DNA from: Pseudomonadota bacterium
Lineage (GTDB): Bacteria > Pseudomonadota > Gammaproteobacteria > UBA5335
Length of the DNA stretch: 64,000 nucleotides
Direction: 5' to 3'
Assembly: GCA_002862435.1 (NCBI GenBank)
Contig: PKDC01000052.1
Location: forward strand, 41,997 to 105,996
Shown here: piece by piece, positions 37,893-47,848 of the stretch
Position numbering within the stretch: position 1 is the first letter of the stretch
Layout of the letters: every line of letters starts with the position of its first letter
Notes under the pieces: model-generated
What the model was told of the DNA's origin: nothing
What the model saw: the letters and a program-made list of their open reading frames with translations, nothing else
Database searches by the model: none
Program-made: the position numbers and the translations under genes

Positions 37893-38906
37893 ATGGAGAC
37901 AGCGCCGAGCCAACAATCCATTGCTGTGCTGGGGGCGGGATCCTGGGGAACCGCCCTGGCCATCCACCTGGCGCGGGCGGGGCACCGCATCACCCTGTGG
38001 GCGCATCGCCCCGAGCACGCGGCGCAGCTGATTGCCGCCGGCCACAATGCCCGCTACTTGCCGGATGCCGCCTTCCCCATTGGCCTCTCGGTGCAGTCGG
38101 ATCTTGCCACTGCGGTTGCCGGAATCAACACGATATTGGTTGTGGTCCCCAGCCATGCCCTGCGCGGTGTGCTGACCATCCTGAAGCCGTTCATTGCGCC
38201 GGGCACGCGCATCATCTGGGCCACCAAGGGACTGGAACTGGAAACGGCCTGCCTGCCCCATCAAGTCGTTGAGGAAACCCTGGGGACGTGCTCCATGGCC
38301 GTCCTTTCGGGCCCCACCTTTGCACGTGAGGTGGCGGCGGGGCTGCCCGCAGCCGTGGCGGTGGCTGCCCGCGATCAGCATTTTGCCCGCGAGGTGGCCG
38401 AGTTGTTCCACAACGGCCGGTTTCGCGCCTATACCAGCCCCGACCTGATCGGGGTGGAGGTGGGGGGGGCGGTCAAGAATGTTCTGGCCATCGCTACCGG
38501 CGCCGCCGATGGGCTGCATTTTGGTGCCAACAGCCGGGCTGCGCTGATCACCCGAGGGCTGGCCGAGGTGATGCGCTTGGGGTTGGCCTTGGGCGGACAG
38601 GCCGCCACGTTCATGGGGCTGGCCGGACTGGGCGATCTGGTGCTCACCTGCACCGATGACCAGTCCCGCAATCGCCGCATGGGTCTGGCCCTGGCACGCG
38701 GGCTCACCAGCGAGCAAGCCCACCAGGAGATCGGTCAGGTGGTGGAAGGGGTGCAAGCCGCGTCTGCGGTCTGGACCTTGGCCCAGCGCGAGGGGGTTCG
38801 TATGCCCATCACTGAACAGGTTTACCGGATCCTGTATGAAGGGCTGAGCCCGCTGGCGGCGGTGGAGGCGCTCACCCAAGGATCAGCCAAGCCCGAATTC
38901 CTGTAG
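37893..38906 (+). CDS. gpsA: Glycerol-3-phosphate dehydrogenase [NAD(P)+]
   Basis: A 337-residue enzyme producing sn-glycerol 3-phosphate for phospholipids. The nucleotide-binding loop VLGAGSWGTALA is at the N-terminus, LSGPTFAREVAAGLPAAV and the catalytic lysine in VEVGGAVKNVLAIATG follow, and GLAGLGDLVLTC is conserved. Fourteen bases separate it from secB. The antisense ORF 37824-38879 is a shadow. Confidence 0.95.
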   Translation: METAPSQQSIAVLGAGSWGTALAIHLARAGHRITLWAHRPEHAAQLIAAGHNARYLPDAAFPIGLSVQSDLATAVAGINTILVVVPSHALRGVLTILKPFIAPGTRIIWATKGLELETACLPHQVVEETLGTCSMAVLSGPTFAREVAAGLPAAVAVAARDQHFAREVAELFHNGRFRAYTSPDLIGVEVGGAVKNVLAIATGAADGLHFGANSRAALITRGLAEVMRLGLALGGQAATFMGLAGLGDLVLTCTDDQSRNRRMGLALARGLTSEQAHQEIGQVVEGVQAASAVWTLAQREGVRMPITEQVYRILYEGLSPLAAVEALTQGSAKPEFL

Positions 38907-39015
38907 GCGCAGCCAGCAGCGAACGGACAGGCTTCGATGAGCAAGCAAGCACTGGCGGGCGCGAGTGCGGTTTCCGGAGAGAGAAGCTTGGACATCGCCA
39001 TCGCCTCCTGAAAGC

Positions 39016-39525
39016 TTATTGCGCGCCGGGAAAGCCGAGCTGGCGCCAGGCCTCGAACACGCTGACGGCCACCGCATTCGACAGATTCAGGCTGCGATTG
39101 CCGGGCTGCATAGGCAGCCGCAGGATGTGCGCTGGCGGCAAGCTGTCCAGCACGACCTCCGGCAGGCCGCGGGTCTCGGGACCGAATAGCAGGGCATCGC
39201 CCGGCGCGAAGCGGGCCGCAAACAGGCTGGTGGTGCCACGGGTGGACAGGGCGAAGACTCGTGCAGGCCGCGCCGTGTCGAGACAGGCGGCCAGATCCGG
39301 ATGCTCCGCGATGCGCGCGAATTCACGGTAGTCGAGCCCCGCCCGTCGCAATCGCGCCTCGTCCAGCGTGAAACCCAGCGGATGAATCAGATGCAGGCGC
39401 GCCCCGGTATTGGCGCACAAACGGATTACATTGCCGGTGTTGGGCGGAATCTCGGGCTGGTAGAGGATGACATGCAGCCCCGGTTGCTCTGAGGTATTTG
39501 CCGAGCTTGATAAGATAGCGGTCAC
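39016..39525 (-). CDS. trmL: tRNA (cytidine(34)-2'-O)-methyltransferase TrmL
   Basis: A SPOUT-fold methyltransferase that 2'-O-methylates the wobble base of tRNA-Leu isoacceptors. The core is PEIPPNTGNVIRLCANTG, FGPETRGLPE and MQPGNRSLNLSNAVAV with the knotted SAM site. The track joins it to a long antisense ORF of pyrD (to 40500). The GTG at 39525 gives 169 residues; the family normally starts near LHVILYQPE, where a CTG at 39477 with GGGG before it is an alternative. The start is therefore uncertain. Confidence 0.85.
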   Translation of the reverse strand: MTAILSSSANTSEQPGLHVILYQPEIPPNTGNVIRLCANTGARLHLIHPLGFTLDEARLRRAGLDYREFARIAEHPDLAACLDTARPARVFALSTRGTTSLFAARFAPGDALLFGPETRGLPEVVLDSLPPAHILRLPMQPGNRSLNLSNAVAVSVFEAWRQLGFPGAQ

Positions 39526-39564
39526 GCCCGCGTCCCGCGTTGCTGTTTTGGTTGAGGAAAACTG

Positions 39565-40539
39565 ATGCCCCCCCCCTGCCCCGATGATCCGTTGCGCATC
39601 CGCTTCTGCGGACTGGATTTCGCCAACCCGGTGGTGCTGCTGTCGGGCTGTGTGGGGTTTGGCGAAGAGTACACGCGGGTGGCGGGATTCTCCAACCGGG
39701 ATGTGGGGGCGATCTGCCTGAAGGGGACCACCGCGACGGCGCGGTTGGGCAATGCGCCGCATCGCATCTGGGAAACGACGGGGGGCATGCTCAATGCCAT
39801 CGGCTTGCAGAATCCGGGCGTGGAAGCGGTGGTACGGGATATCCTGCCCACACTGGATTTCTCCGAAACGCGGTTTATCGCCAATGTTTCCGGATCGACG
39901 TTGGAGGAGTACGCCGAGGTGACCCGGCGCTTCGACGACTCTCCGATCGATGCGATCGAAATCAACATTTCCTGTCCCAATGTGAAGGAAGGCGGGGTCG
40001 CTTTCGGCAATGATCCGGAGATGTCGGCGCGGGTGGTGGCGGCTTGCCGACAACAGACCAGTAAACCGCTCATCACCAAGCTGTCGCCAAACCAGACCGA
40101 CATCCAGGCCAATGCGCGCCGCTGCATCGAGGCGGGTAGCGATGCCTTTGCCGTCATCAACACCCTGCAGGGGATGGCGGTGGACCTGCGCACGCGCCGG
40201 GCGATCCTGGGCAATGTCCAGGGCGGTCTGTCGGGGCCGGCCATCAAGCCCATCGCCCTGCTCAAGGTTTATCAGGTTGCCCAGATTGCCCGGCCCCATG
40301 GCATTCCCATCATCGGACAGGGCGGTATTACCAGCGCGGAGGATGCCCTGGAATTTCTCATCGCCGGCGCCAGCGCCGTGGGAGTGGGGACTGCGCTGTT
40401 CTATGACCCGCTCATCGTGCCGCGGATTACCGCAGGCATCCGCGCCTACCTCGACGCGCAGGGCATGCGCCATGTCGGGGAGCTGGTCGGAAGTATCCAA
40501 GCCCTATCCGGCACGCCCGGTGCCCCACATTGCCCTTGA
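39565..40539 (+). CDS. pyrD: Dihydroorotate dehydrogenase, class 1B type
   Basis: A 324-residue FMN barrel enzyme of pyrimidine synthesis. The class 1 catalytic cysteine is in INISCPNVKEGG, and AIGLQNPG, INTLQGMAVDL, GGLSGPAIKP and IIGQGGI are typical of the 1B catalytic subunit. Class 1B normally works with the FAD/Fe-S subunit PyrK; no pyrK is next to it. Gammaproteobacteria usually use the membrane class 2 enzyme, so this may be an alternative or replacement copy. Confidence 0.85.
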   Translation: MPPPCPDDPLRIRFCGLDFANPVVLLSGCVGFGEEYTRVAGFSNRDVGAICLKGTTATARLGNAPHRIWETTGGMLNAIGLQNPGVEAVVRDILPTLDFSETRFIANVSGSTLEEYAEVTRRFDDSPIDAIEINISCPNVKEGGVAFGNDPEMSARVVAACRQQTSKPLITKLSPNQTDIQANARRCIEAGSDAFAVINTLQGMAVDLRTRRAILGNVQGGLSGPAIKPIALLKVYQVAQIARPHGIPIIGQGGITSAEDALEFLIAGASAVGVGTALFYDPLIVPRITAGIRAYLDAQGMRHVGELVGSIQALSGTPGAPHCP

Positions 40540-40730
40540 AATTTTTAATGTATTGCAACATGAATGGGTGCATACTAGCGGCGCCGGTTCGCCTTAAGCG
40601 CTTCGGTGACGTTGCTGCGCAGGTTTTCCGGCGCCGCGATTGTTCGGTGTGGTCGCAATCCAAGCTCGGATTCGCGCCACGGTCGCAGGTGGCCATCAGG
40701 TCCCTGATCCTTTTGTTTAGGAATTTGTTT

Positions 40731-41054
40731 ATGCCCAAGTCCATTTATGTCGGTAACCTGCCTTTCAATGCTACCGAGGATGAAGTCCGCAGCTTGTTCG
40801 AAGCCCACGGCAATGTCCTTTCCGTCAAACTGATCTCGGACCGGGAAACCGGCCGTCCGCGCGGCTTTGCCTTCGTGGAAATGGATTCGTCCGATGCCGC
40901 AGCTGCCATCAGTGCCTTGGATGGCGCCGATATGAATGGCCGTAGCCTGCGGGTCAATGAAGCCATGGATCGGGGCGCTGGCCCCGGTGGTGGCGGTGGT
41001 CCTGGTGGTCCCGGCGGTCCCCGTCGCGGTCCCGGCGGTCCCCGTCGCTTCTGA
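40731..41054 (+). CDS. RRM-type RNA-binding protein with Gly/Pro/Arg-rich tail
   Basis: A 107-residue protein with one RNA recognition motif at residues 3-80: RNP2 is IYVGNL and RNP1 is RGFAFVEM. The tail is low-complexity, made of GGP and RRGPGGP units. Such single-RRM proteins occur in cyanobacteria and many proteobacteria and are often cold-inducible; their RNA targets are mostly unknown. The 191-base stretch before it has no gene and may be a long leader. A strong terminator follows. Confidence 0.87.
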   Translation: MPKSIYVGNLPFNATEDEVRSLFEAHGNVLSVKLISDRETGRPRGFAFVEMDSSDAAAAISALDGADMNGRSLRVNEAMDRGAGPGGGGGPGGPGGPRRGPGGPRRF

Positions 41055-41104
41055 TCCATTGGCGATCCCGTAAGGATCGCAGTTCGACCCAAACGTCGAA
41101 CTTG

Positions 41105-41136
41105 AAAAAGGCCGGTTTCGCAACCGGCCTTTTTTT
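41105..41136 (+). terminator. Intrinsic terminator, probably bidirectional
   Basis: AGGCCGGTT, a TCGC loop and AACCGGCCT form a 9-bp stem with A-runs before it and seven T after it. It lies between the convergent RRM gene and the secreted-protein gene, so it can serve both strands. Confidence 0.9.
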
Positions 41137-41159
41137 ATCGCTGCGTGGAGGTGAAGCCC

Positions 41160-42443
41160 TTAAAGAGCATTCACCTGCGGCTTGATGGGAGACTTGATCT
41201 GCTTGATGGCAGCGGTAGGGTCCTTGCCCTGCCACAACCCATCACCGAAGAACAGCTTGACGATCAGGTCCAGATCCGTACCCGTGGGAATCTTGGTCGC
41301 ACTCCAGCCCACCTGGGGATGGCTGCCCTTGAAACGCTCGGGCTCATCGGCGTCATCACCATTGCCAGCATCCTTGTACAAGCCATCCAGCTCGACCTGA
41401 ATGCCCGGAGTGACGGCAAAAAAGGCGGCAATGTCAAAGCCATCGGGATGCGAGCCACTTACCCAGTTGTCCTTCAGGCTGACCTTGAGGGGGCCGGGCG
41501 CCTTCTTGCCCGACACGATGGGCTCGCTGGTCAGCGCTGAGCGCACCATGGCACCGTCCAGCTCGTTGAAATCAAGCGAGATTTCAATCGCCAGATCGCT
41601 CAGGGCGGACGCCGCCGACGGGATGGTGGCCAGAACCGGCACTTCAAACGAATTGGCCGAAGAGACAAAATCAGCCGCTGCGGACAGGAGCTGAATCCCC
41701 AGGATGGAGATGGATGCATCGGCCTCGACGATGCTGCGCACCGGCCCGTTCTTTACCGCGATGACTTTGTTGGGAACCATGTTGTTGTTGATCGTGGCCT
41801 TGATGAAACCGAGCTTGGCCTTGACCCGCAGTTTCATGGTGTCGAGGATGTTGCGATCCTGCTTGAAGGTCTTGACCTTCATATCGCTCCAGTTGAGCGG
41901 CTTGCCGGGATCCATCTGCAGGCTCCAGTTCTCGGTCTTGATCAGGCCGGTCTTCTGATCGTAGTGGGCATAGACCTTGTCGCTGCGTTGTGCATTGCCC
42001 TGCACCACATAGGCATAGCCAGTGGTGCCGCCGTCAGCCAGCTTGATCTCGGAAACCACCTTGCCTGCTGCGGCGAGCGCCTCCGGGCTTGCCTTGGAGC
42101 CCGTGTCCTTCAGCATGAAGACCAGCTCGTCCTTGTCGTCGAGCTTGCCTTCCGTGCCGTTGATCTTGAGCTTGCCGCCCGGAACGAAGGGAAAGCCACG
42201 CTCGTTCATATCGTCGAACTGGAACGGGATCGCGGCCAGCTTGTCGCCAGAGACTGCCATGACGGAGTAGTCGCTGAACGACTGTCCTTTGAGGGCGCTC
42301 AACTCGCTACCCTTGAGGTTCACCACCTCCATGGCACGCGCTGCGCTCAACTCGCCCTCGGGGGCGGCCTGCGCCAGGCCTGAACAGGCCAGGACGCCCA
42401 ACCCTGCCAAGGCACCCCGTGTCATATATCTAGATTTCTGCAT
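41160..42443 (-). CDS. Secreted protein of unknown function
   Basis: A 427-residue protein with a clear signal peptide (LAGLGVLACSGLAQAAPEG). The mature part is rich in beta-type alternation, has no cysteine motif, repeat or catalytic signature that I recognise, and contains a lysine-rich middle (MKVKTFKQDRN...LRVKAKLGF). A short acidic stretch NGDDADEPE lies near the end. A periplasmic or surface protein is likely. It stands alone, divergent from the response-regulator gene across a 256-base gap that shows no other gene. Confidence 0.7.
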   Translation of the reverse strand: MQKSRYMTRGALAGLGVLACSGLAQAAPEGELSAARAMEVVNLKGSELSALKGQSFSDYSVMAVSGDKLAAIPFQFDDMNERGFPFVPGGKLKINGTEGKLDDKDELVFMLKDTGSKASPEALAAAGKVVSEIKLADGGTTGYAYVVQGNAQRSDKVYAHYDQKTGLIKTENWSLQMDPGKPLNWSDMKVKTFKQDRNILDTMKLRVKAKLGFIKATINNNMVPNKVIAVKNGPVRSIVEADASISILGIQLLSAAADFVSSANSFEVPVLATIPSAASALSDLAIEISLDFNELDGAMVRSALTSEPIVSGKKAPGPLKVSLKDNWVSGSHPDGFDIAAFFAVTPGIQVELDGLYKDAGNGDDADEPERFKGSHPQVGWSATKIPTGTDLDLIVKLFFGDGLWQGKDPTAAIKQIKSPIKPQVNAL

Positions 42444-42699
42444 AACGAACTATTCCTCCTCAATCCATTGAAAAAACGACTTGCTTTCTTATTTCCGTTT
42501 GAAAAATCGCTCCCACCTCGACCTTCGCCCGGCCTTGCGATGGATGCACCGCAGCGGCCGGATCGCTTGGGCCCACTCCATTCTAACGAAATCATGTCTC
42601 AAACGCCGCCGCTGGCCTTTGTCACGCCGGGATGAGAGCACCTGTTCGGGATTTTCACCCCCAGGCCGTCGCCACGCTCGCGCAGGGTATCATAAGAAA

Positions 42700-43365
42700 A
42701 TGCGACTTTTGATCATCGAAGACGACTTGGATTTGGGGGAGACGCTGGCAAGCGCTTTGCGCCATGCCGGGCATCAGGTGGGCTGGGCGCGCTCGGCAGC
42801 GGACGCTCAAGTCTTGCTGCGCGATGAGATTTACGACGTGCTCCTGCTGGATCTGGGGCTGCCGGGCGAGGACGGATTGGATTATCTGCGGCGACTGCGC
42901 AAGGAGGGATATACGGAGGCGATCTTGATCCTGACGGCACGGGATGCCGTGGAGGATCGGGTCCAGGGCCTGGATGCCGGAGGCGATGATTACCTGGTCA
43001 AACCGTTTTCTATCGAAGAATTGTCTGCCCGGCTACGCGCCCTGCAGCGTCGTCGGCAGGGCCGGCGTCAGGAGCAATTGGTCCATGGCCCCCTGATCAT
43101 GGATCCAGCCTCGATGCAGGTCACCCAGGACAACCGCCCCGTCGACCTCAGTCGGCGTGAATTTGCCTTGCTGCAGGCTTTGCTGACCCACTGCGGACGG
43201 GTCATGTCGCGCGCGCAGTTGGAGGAAGCGCTCTATGGTTGGGGGCAGGATATCGAGAGCAATACCATCGAGGTCCACATCCATCATTTGCGGCGCAAGC
43301 TGTATCCCAAGCTCATTCGGACCATCCGCGGAGTGGGCTATCTGATCGAGCGCATCCCCGCGTGA
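42700..43365 (+). CDS. OmpR-family response regulator (QseB/PmrA-like)
   Basis: A 221-residue regulator. The receiver has IIEDDLDLG, phospho-aspartate in VLLLDLGLPG, and DDYLVKPF; the winged helix ends SNTIEVHIHHLRRKLYPKLIRTIRGVGYLIER. The short linker and sequence place it near QseB/PmrA/TctD regulators. The ATG at 42700 gives the domain start; the track begins far upstream. It overlaps its kinase by GTGA. Confidence 0.88.
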   Translation: MRLLIIEDDLDLGETLASALRHAGHQVGWARSAADAQVLLRDEIYDVLLLDLGLPGEDGLDYLRRLRKEGYTEAILILTARDAVEDRVQGLDAGGDDYLVKPFSIEELSARLRALQRRRQGRRQEQLVHGPLIMDPASMQVTQDNRPVDLSRREFALLQALLTHCGRVMSRAQLEEALYGWGQDIESNTIEVHIHHLRRKLYPKLIRTIRGVGYLIERIPA

Positions 43366-44720
43366 GAAGCATTCGCTTGCAGTTGCTGGTGGGATTGCTG
43401 GTGGCGATCATGGGATTGGCGCTGCTCGAAGCCGCGTGGAGCTACCGCGACACCTACCACGAAACCGAAGAAATCTTCGACGCCCATCTGGCGCAATACG
43501 CGCGCATCATCCACAACCTCCTGGCCAATCAGATTCCTGAACCACCGGCGCTTCCCTTGGTCTGGCCGTTGCCCTTTGAGGCTGATGAGTATGGCCATCC
43601 CTATGAACGCAAGCTCAATTTCCAGGTGTGGCATGGCGAAATTTTGCTGGCCTATTCCGCAGCGGCGCCGCCGGATCGTTCCTACGCGCCCTTGAGCCCC
43701 GGGTATAGCACGATCCGCCTGGGATCCGATTCGTGGCGCGTATTCAATCTGCCGGATCCGGATCACGGCCTGATGATCCAGGTTGCCGAGCGGGGGGATG
43801 TGCGGGGTGAGATGGCCGAACTGATTGCCCGGCGCACCCTCAGCAAAAGCCTGACCCTGATCCCGCTGATCGCCTTGCTCATCGTCTGGCTGGTGGGGCG
43901 CGGGCTCGCGCCGCTCGGCGCCCTGGACCGTGAGATTGCCGGGCGCAGCGCCCGTCGGCTGCATCCGTTGTCCCTGGGGGCCTTGCCAACGGAATTGCAG
44001 CCCATCGTGGCCACGATCAACGATCTGATGGCACGCCTGGAGCAGGCGCTGGCGCAGGAGCGGCGCTTTACCAGCGATGCGGCCCACGAACTGCGCACAC
44101 CGCTTGGCCTGGTACGTCTGCAGGTCGAGGCATTAAACCGCGCGGCAACGGCGGCGGAACGCGAGGAGGCCCAAGCCCAATTGCTCCATGGAGTTGATCG
44201 ACTGTCGCGCACGGTGACTCAGATGTTGCAACTGGCGCGTCTGGAGCAGGCCCCTGGCGCCTTGCCGCTGAGCACGTTCGACCTGAAAGCGGCCGTGGTT
44301 GCACAGATCGCAGAGTTGGCTCCCATCGCATTGGAAAAAAACCAGGAGCTGGGGCTGGATGGGCCGGATGGCCCTTGTCTCTTGCAAGGGCAGGCTGAAG
44401 CGTTGGCGGTCATGCTGCGCAATCTGTTGGACAACGCCATCCGCTACACGCCCCAAGGCGGGCGCATCGATGTGTCGATTCAGGACGACGGGCCGTATTG
44501 GCTGTTGGTCATCGAGGACAATGGACCCGGCATTCCCGAGGGCTTGCGCCAGCGGGTCTGGGAACGGTTTTTCCGGCCGCCGGGACTGGACGAGCCGGGC
44601 TCGGGCCTGGGGCTGTCCATTGTGCGTCAGGTGCTGGATCTGCATCGCGGCAAAGCATCGCTGGCCACGGGTGCCGATGGGCAGGGACTGCGGGTGGAGA
44701 TCCGGCTGCCCCGGGCCTGA
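43362..44720 (+). CDS. Sensor histidine kinase (QseC/PmrB-like)
   Basis: A 452-residue kinase with a first helix at about residues 5-25, a periplasmic sensor of about 130 residues, a second helix (LIPLIALLIVWLVG), HAMP-like linker, H-box FTSDAAHELRTPLG and an HATPase domain (NLLDNAIRYTP, DNGPGIPEG, GSGLGLSIV). The GTG at 43362 overlaps the regulator stop. The ligand is unknown. It converges on rhlE. Confidence 0.88.
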   Translation: MRSIRLQLLVGLLVAIMGLALLEAAWSYRDTYHETEEIFDAHLAQYARIIHNLLANQIPEPPALPLVWPLPFEADEYGHPYERKLNFQVWHGEILLAYSAAAPPDRSYAPLSPGYSTIRLGSDSWRVFNLPDPDHGLMIQVAERGDVRGEMAELIARRTLSKSLTLIPLIALLIVWLVGRGLAPLGALDREIAGRSARRLHPLSLGALPTELQPIVATINDLMARLEQALAQERRFTSDAAHELRTPLGLVRLQVEALNRAATAAEREEAQAQLLHGVDRLSRTVTQMLQLARLEQAPGALPLSTFDLKAAVVAQIAELAPIALEKNQELGLDGPDGPCLLQGQAEALAVMLRNLLDNAIRYTPQGGRIDVSIQDDGPYWLLVIEDNGPGIPEGLRQRVWERFFRPPGLDEPGSGLGLSIVRQVLDLHRGKASLATGADGQGLRVEIRLPRA

Positions 44721-44790
44721 GCGCCGGGGCAGAGGATTGATTCAGGACGTTGATTAAGGCGAAAGAGCGGTCTGCTGGGCCAGCAGCGCT

Positions 44791-46104
44791 TCAGGGCACG
44801 CGGCGCGGTTTTGCTGGCGCCCGGTTGCCGGTGGCGGCAGGTCGGGCCATCCGGTTCCCGTCGACGCCTTCACGGCGATTCCCGTGCAAACCTTCTGAAC
44901 GACCACCGCCGAAATGACGGCCATCGCCGGCAGGACGCGGCGCAGCGGGACGGTGCACGGTCTCGCCAGCCAAAGGCGCCGAACCCGGCTCGAAGCCAGC
45001 GATCGCCGCTGCCGGGATGTCGCGCCGCAGCAGGCGCTGGATGTCCTTGAGCAAGGGCCGTTCTTCTGCGCTGACCAGCGAGATCGCCTCGCCGCTGCTC
45101 CCCGCCCGGCCCGTGCGGCCGATGCGATGCACGTAATCCTCCGGCACATTGGGCAGCTCGTGATTGATCACGTAAGGCAATTGGTCGATGTCGATGCCGC
45201 GCGCGGCAATGTCGGTGGCCACCAACAGGCGCACCTTGCCGGTCTTGAAGTCGGACAGGGCCTTGGTGCGCGCGCTCTGGGACTTGTTGCCATGAATGGC
45301 GGCGGTGTTGATGCCGACATCGGCAAGTTGCTCGGCCAGGCGGTTGGCGCCATGTTTGGTGCGGGTGAACACCAATACCTGATGCCAGTCGCCGGTGGTA
45401 ACCAGATGCGCGATCAGCGCCGTCTTGCGCGACTTGTCGACCGGATGCACGCGCTGGGTAATCTGCGCGGCCGTCGTGTTGCGCGGGGCAACTTCCACCG
45501 TGGCGGGATTGCGCAGCAGGGTTTCCGCCAGGGCGCGGATCTCCGGGTTGAAGGTGGCTGAGAACAACAGCGTCTGGCGTTGTTTGGGCAGCACGGCGAT
45601 CAGGCGGCGAATGTCCCGGATGAAGCCCATGTCGAGCATGCGATCGGCCTCGTCCAGCACCAGCGTCTCGATGCCGGACAGGTCCACGGTACGCTGCTGC
45701 AAATGATCCAGCAGGCGTCCCGGCGTGGCAACGATGAGATCAACGCCGCGCCGCAGCTTCTCGATCTGGGGATAAATCCCCACGCCGCCAAAGATTACCG
45801 CCGAGCGCTGGTGCAGATGGCGGCCATAGGCCTGCACCGAATCGGCCACCTGCGCCGCCAGTTCACGGGTCGGCACCAGGATCAGGGCGCGCGGCGGGAT
45901 GGCCCGTCCGGCCGCCAGTTTTTGCAGGATCGGCAGCACGAATGCCGCGGTTTTGCCGGTGCCGGTCTGGGCTGCCGCGAGCAAGTCGCGACCTTCGAGC
46001 ACCAGCGGGATGGCCTGCAACTGGATGGGCGTAGGGGTGGTGTAGCCTTCGTCGGATAAGGCGCGCAGCAACTCGGGGGCAAGCCCCAGGGACGTGAAAC
46101 TCAT
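44791..46104 (-). CDS. rhlE: DEAD-box RNA helicase RhlE
   Basis: A 437-residue helicase. Q-motif [10 protein letters not shown], Walker [20 protein letters not shown] ([13 protein letters not shown]), SAT (FSATF), and motif [12 protein letters not shown] are all present. A basic, Gly/Arg/Pro-rich tail follows, as in RhlE, which acts in ribosome assembly and RNA decay. The track start at 46131 adds nine codons; the ATG at 46104 has CAGGAGC upstream. Confidence 0.9.
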   Translation of the reverse strand: MSFTSLGLAPELLRALSDEGYTTPTPIQLQAIPLVLEGRDLLAAAQTGTGKTAAFVLPILQKLAAGRAIPPRALILVPTRELAAQVADSVQAYGRHLHQRSAVIFGGVGIYPQIEKLRRGVDLIVATPGRLLDHLQQRTVDLSGIETLVLDEADRMLDMGFIRDIRRLIAVLPKQRQTLLFSATFNPEIRALAETLLRNPATVEVAPRNTTAAQITQRVHPVDKSRKTALIAHLVTTGDWHQVLVFTRTKHGANRLAEQLADVGINTAAIHGNKSQSARTKALSDFKTGKVRLLVATDIAARGIDIDQLPYVINHELPNVPEDYVHRIGRTGRAGSSGEAISLVSAEERPLLKDIQRLLRRDIPAAAIAGFEPGSAPLAGETVHRPAAPRPAGDGRHFGGGRSEGLHGNRREGVDGNRMARPAATGNRAPAKPRRVP

Positions 46105-46598
46105 GAAATGAAGCTCCTGAAGCCGCCCCATCGCAGATTGTGCGATGCCGGTTCAGGAGGCAAGGCGGAAAAAAGATTTAAAGCAGGCGCCAAATGGCGT
46201 TGCCGGGTTTGACTCTAGAAGCCCAAGAATTGGGCTATTAGGAGGATGCGCAACCGGCGCGCAACGCCAAACCAGCGCGAATCATATCCGATCTGGATGG
46301 CTTGCGCCACCTTGAGCCCCGTATGGCTTCGCATGCGGGCACCAACCCCGGGAGCCCGCTTGTCAAGAATCTGGGGTGATCGATTTTTTTGTTCGCGACC
46401 GAGGGTGGGTCATCGCAGGCCAAAGGGGATGTTTTTTAGGGATGCCTCTGGATGTTGGCGTTTCAGTCTATTTCCAGAAACCGGATGGGCATTCGTCAGA
46501 CTGTTCGGCGGATGCCGGGCAAGGTAAGATCGATTGACATGCCGTTCCAGCCCGGTTCAAGACCTGCCTGCCCATCCATCTTCAAGGGAGCCGACATC
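46105..46598. other. Long gene-free stretch between rhlE and fbaB
   Basis: Divergent upstream region of two genes. A short hairpin AGCCCAA-GAA-TTGGGCT is at 46220-46236. No convincing ORF, tRNA or repeat is seen. The rhlE side may be a structured leader, common for cold-regulated helicases; this is inference. Confidence 0.5.
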
Positions 46599-47648
46599 AT
46601 GACCGATATTGCAGCGCTGTTGGGCGATGAAGCCCAATCCCTCCTGACTCACACCTGTCGCGGCATTGCCAAAGACCGGCTTGAGCTTCCCGGCTCGGAT
46701 TTTGTCGATCGCGTGTTCGTCGCCAGTGATCGCAACCCGACGGTGCTGCGCAACTTGCAGACGCTGTTCGACCATGGTCGCCTGGGTGGCACGGGTTACG
46801 TCTCCATCCTGCCGGTGGATCAGGGAATCGAACATTCCGCTGGCGCTTCCTTCGCGCCCAATCCCGATTTCTTTGATCCCCGCGCCATCTGTGAGCTGGC
46901 ATTGGAGGGCGGGTGCAACGCCGTGGCGTCCACCTATGGGGTACTTGCGATGATGTCGCGCCGCTATGCCCATAAGATTCCTTTCATCATGAAGTTCAAC
47001 CACAACGAAATCCTGAGTTTGCCGGTCCAGTACGATCAGACTCTCTATGCCAGCGTGGATCAGGCCTTCGACATGGGCGCCATCGGTGTGGGAGCCACGG
47101 TGTACTTCGGCGCGCCCGAATCGCGGCGGCAGATCCAGGAAGTGAGCGAGGCCTTTGCGCGCGCCCATGAACTGGGCATGGTGACGATCCTCTGGGCCTA
47201 CACGCGCAACAATGCCTTCAAGCACGAAGGCGTCGATTACCATCTGGCAGCGGATTTGACCGGGCAGGCCAACCACATTGCCTCCACCATCGGCGCGGAC
47301 ATCGTCAAACAGAAGATGGCCGAGAACAACGGTGGCTACAAGGCCGTCAAGTTCGGCAAGACCCACGACAAGGTCTATACGGAACTCACCACCGACCATC
47401 CCATCGACCTTGCTCGTTATCAGGTGGCCAACTGCTACATGGGCCGTTGCGGGCTGATCAATTCGGGTGGCGAGTCCGGCGCCAACGACTTCGCCCAGGC
47501 GGTGCGTACGGCGGTGATTAACAAGCGCGCTGGCGGCATGGGCCTGATTTCCGGGCGCAAGGCGTTCCAGCGGCCGTTTGCGGAAGGCGTTTCCCTGCTG
47601 GAGACGATCCAGGACGTCTATCTGGACAACAGCGTGACGATCGCCTGA
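46599..47648 (+). CDS. fbaB: Class I fructose-bisphosphate aldolase (FbaB/DhnA type)
   Basis: A 349-residue archaeal/bacterial-type class I aldolase that forms a Schiff base with fructose 1,6-bisphosphate. The DhnA-type blocks [34 protein letters not shown] and [12 protein letters not shown] are present; the Schiff-base lysine is probably one of the conserved lysines around DIVKQK. The track ORF begins too early; the ATG at 46599 has AAGGGAG upstream. It is monocistronic with its own terminator. Confidence 0.92.
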   Translation: MTDIAALLGDEAQSLLTHTCRGIAKDRLELPGSDFVDRVFVASDRNPTVLRNLQTLFDHGRLGGTGYVSILPVDQGIEHSAGASFAPNPDFFDPRAICELALEGGCNAVASTYGVLAMMSRRYAHKIPFIMKFNHNEILSLPVQYDQTLYASVDQAFDMGAIGVGATVYFGAPESRRQIQEVSEAFARAHELGMVTILWAYTRNNAFKHEGVDYHLAADLTGQANHIASTIGADIVKQKMAENNGGYKAVKFGKTHDKVYTELTTDHPIDLARYQVANCYMGRCGLINSGGESGANDFAQAVRTAVINKRAGGMGLISGRKAFQRPFAEGVSLLETIQDVYLDNSVTIA

Positions 47649-47679
47649 CCGTTACTTTTTGCGTCGATGAATAGGGAAG

Positions 47680-47704
47680 AGGCCGGAGTTGTCCGGCCTT
47701 TTTT
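47680..47704 (+). terminator. Intrinsic terminator of fbaB
   Basis: AGGCCGGA, a GTTG loop, TCCGGCCT and a run of T: an 8-bp GC-rich stem with a U-tract, 31 bases after the fbaB stop. Confidence 0.88.
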
Positions 47705-47848
47705 ATGGGAAACGCCGGTTGCGGGAAAAATGCGGGGCGCGCCAGGGATCGATCGCGGTACAACCGGAATGTGCTTTGCCGGGCGCGATGGTGGGCCAGG
47801 GTTAATGGATGCCGCTTTGAAATCGGGGCGGGAGGTTGCTTGTCCTGC

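Noticed and set aside
39526-40500. Upstream 325 codons of the long minus-strand ORF 39016-40500
   Set aside because: They are antisense to the well-supported pyrD. Only the trmL part at the 3' end is real.
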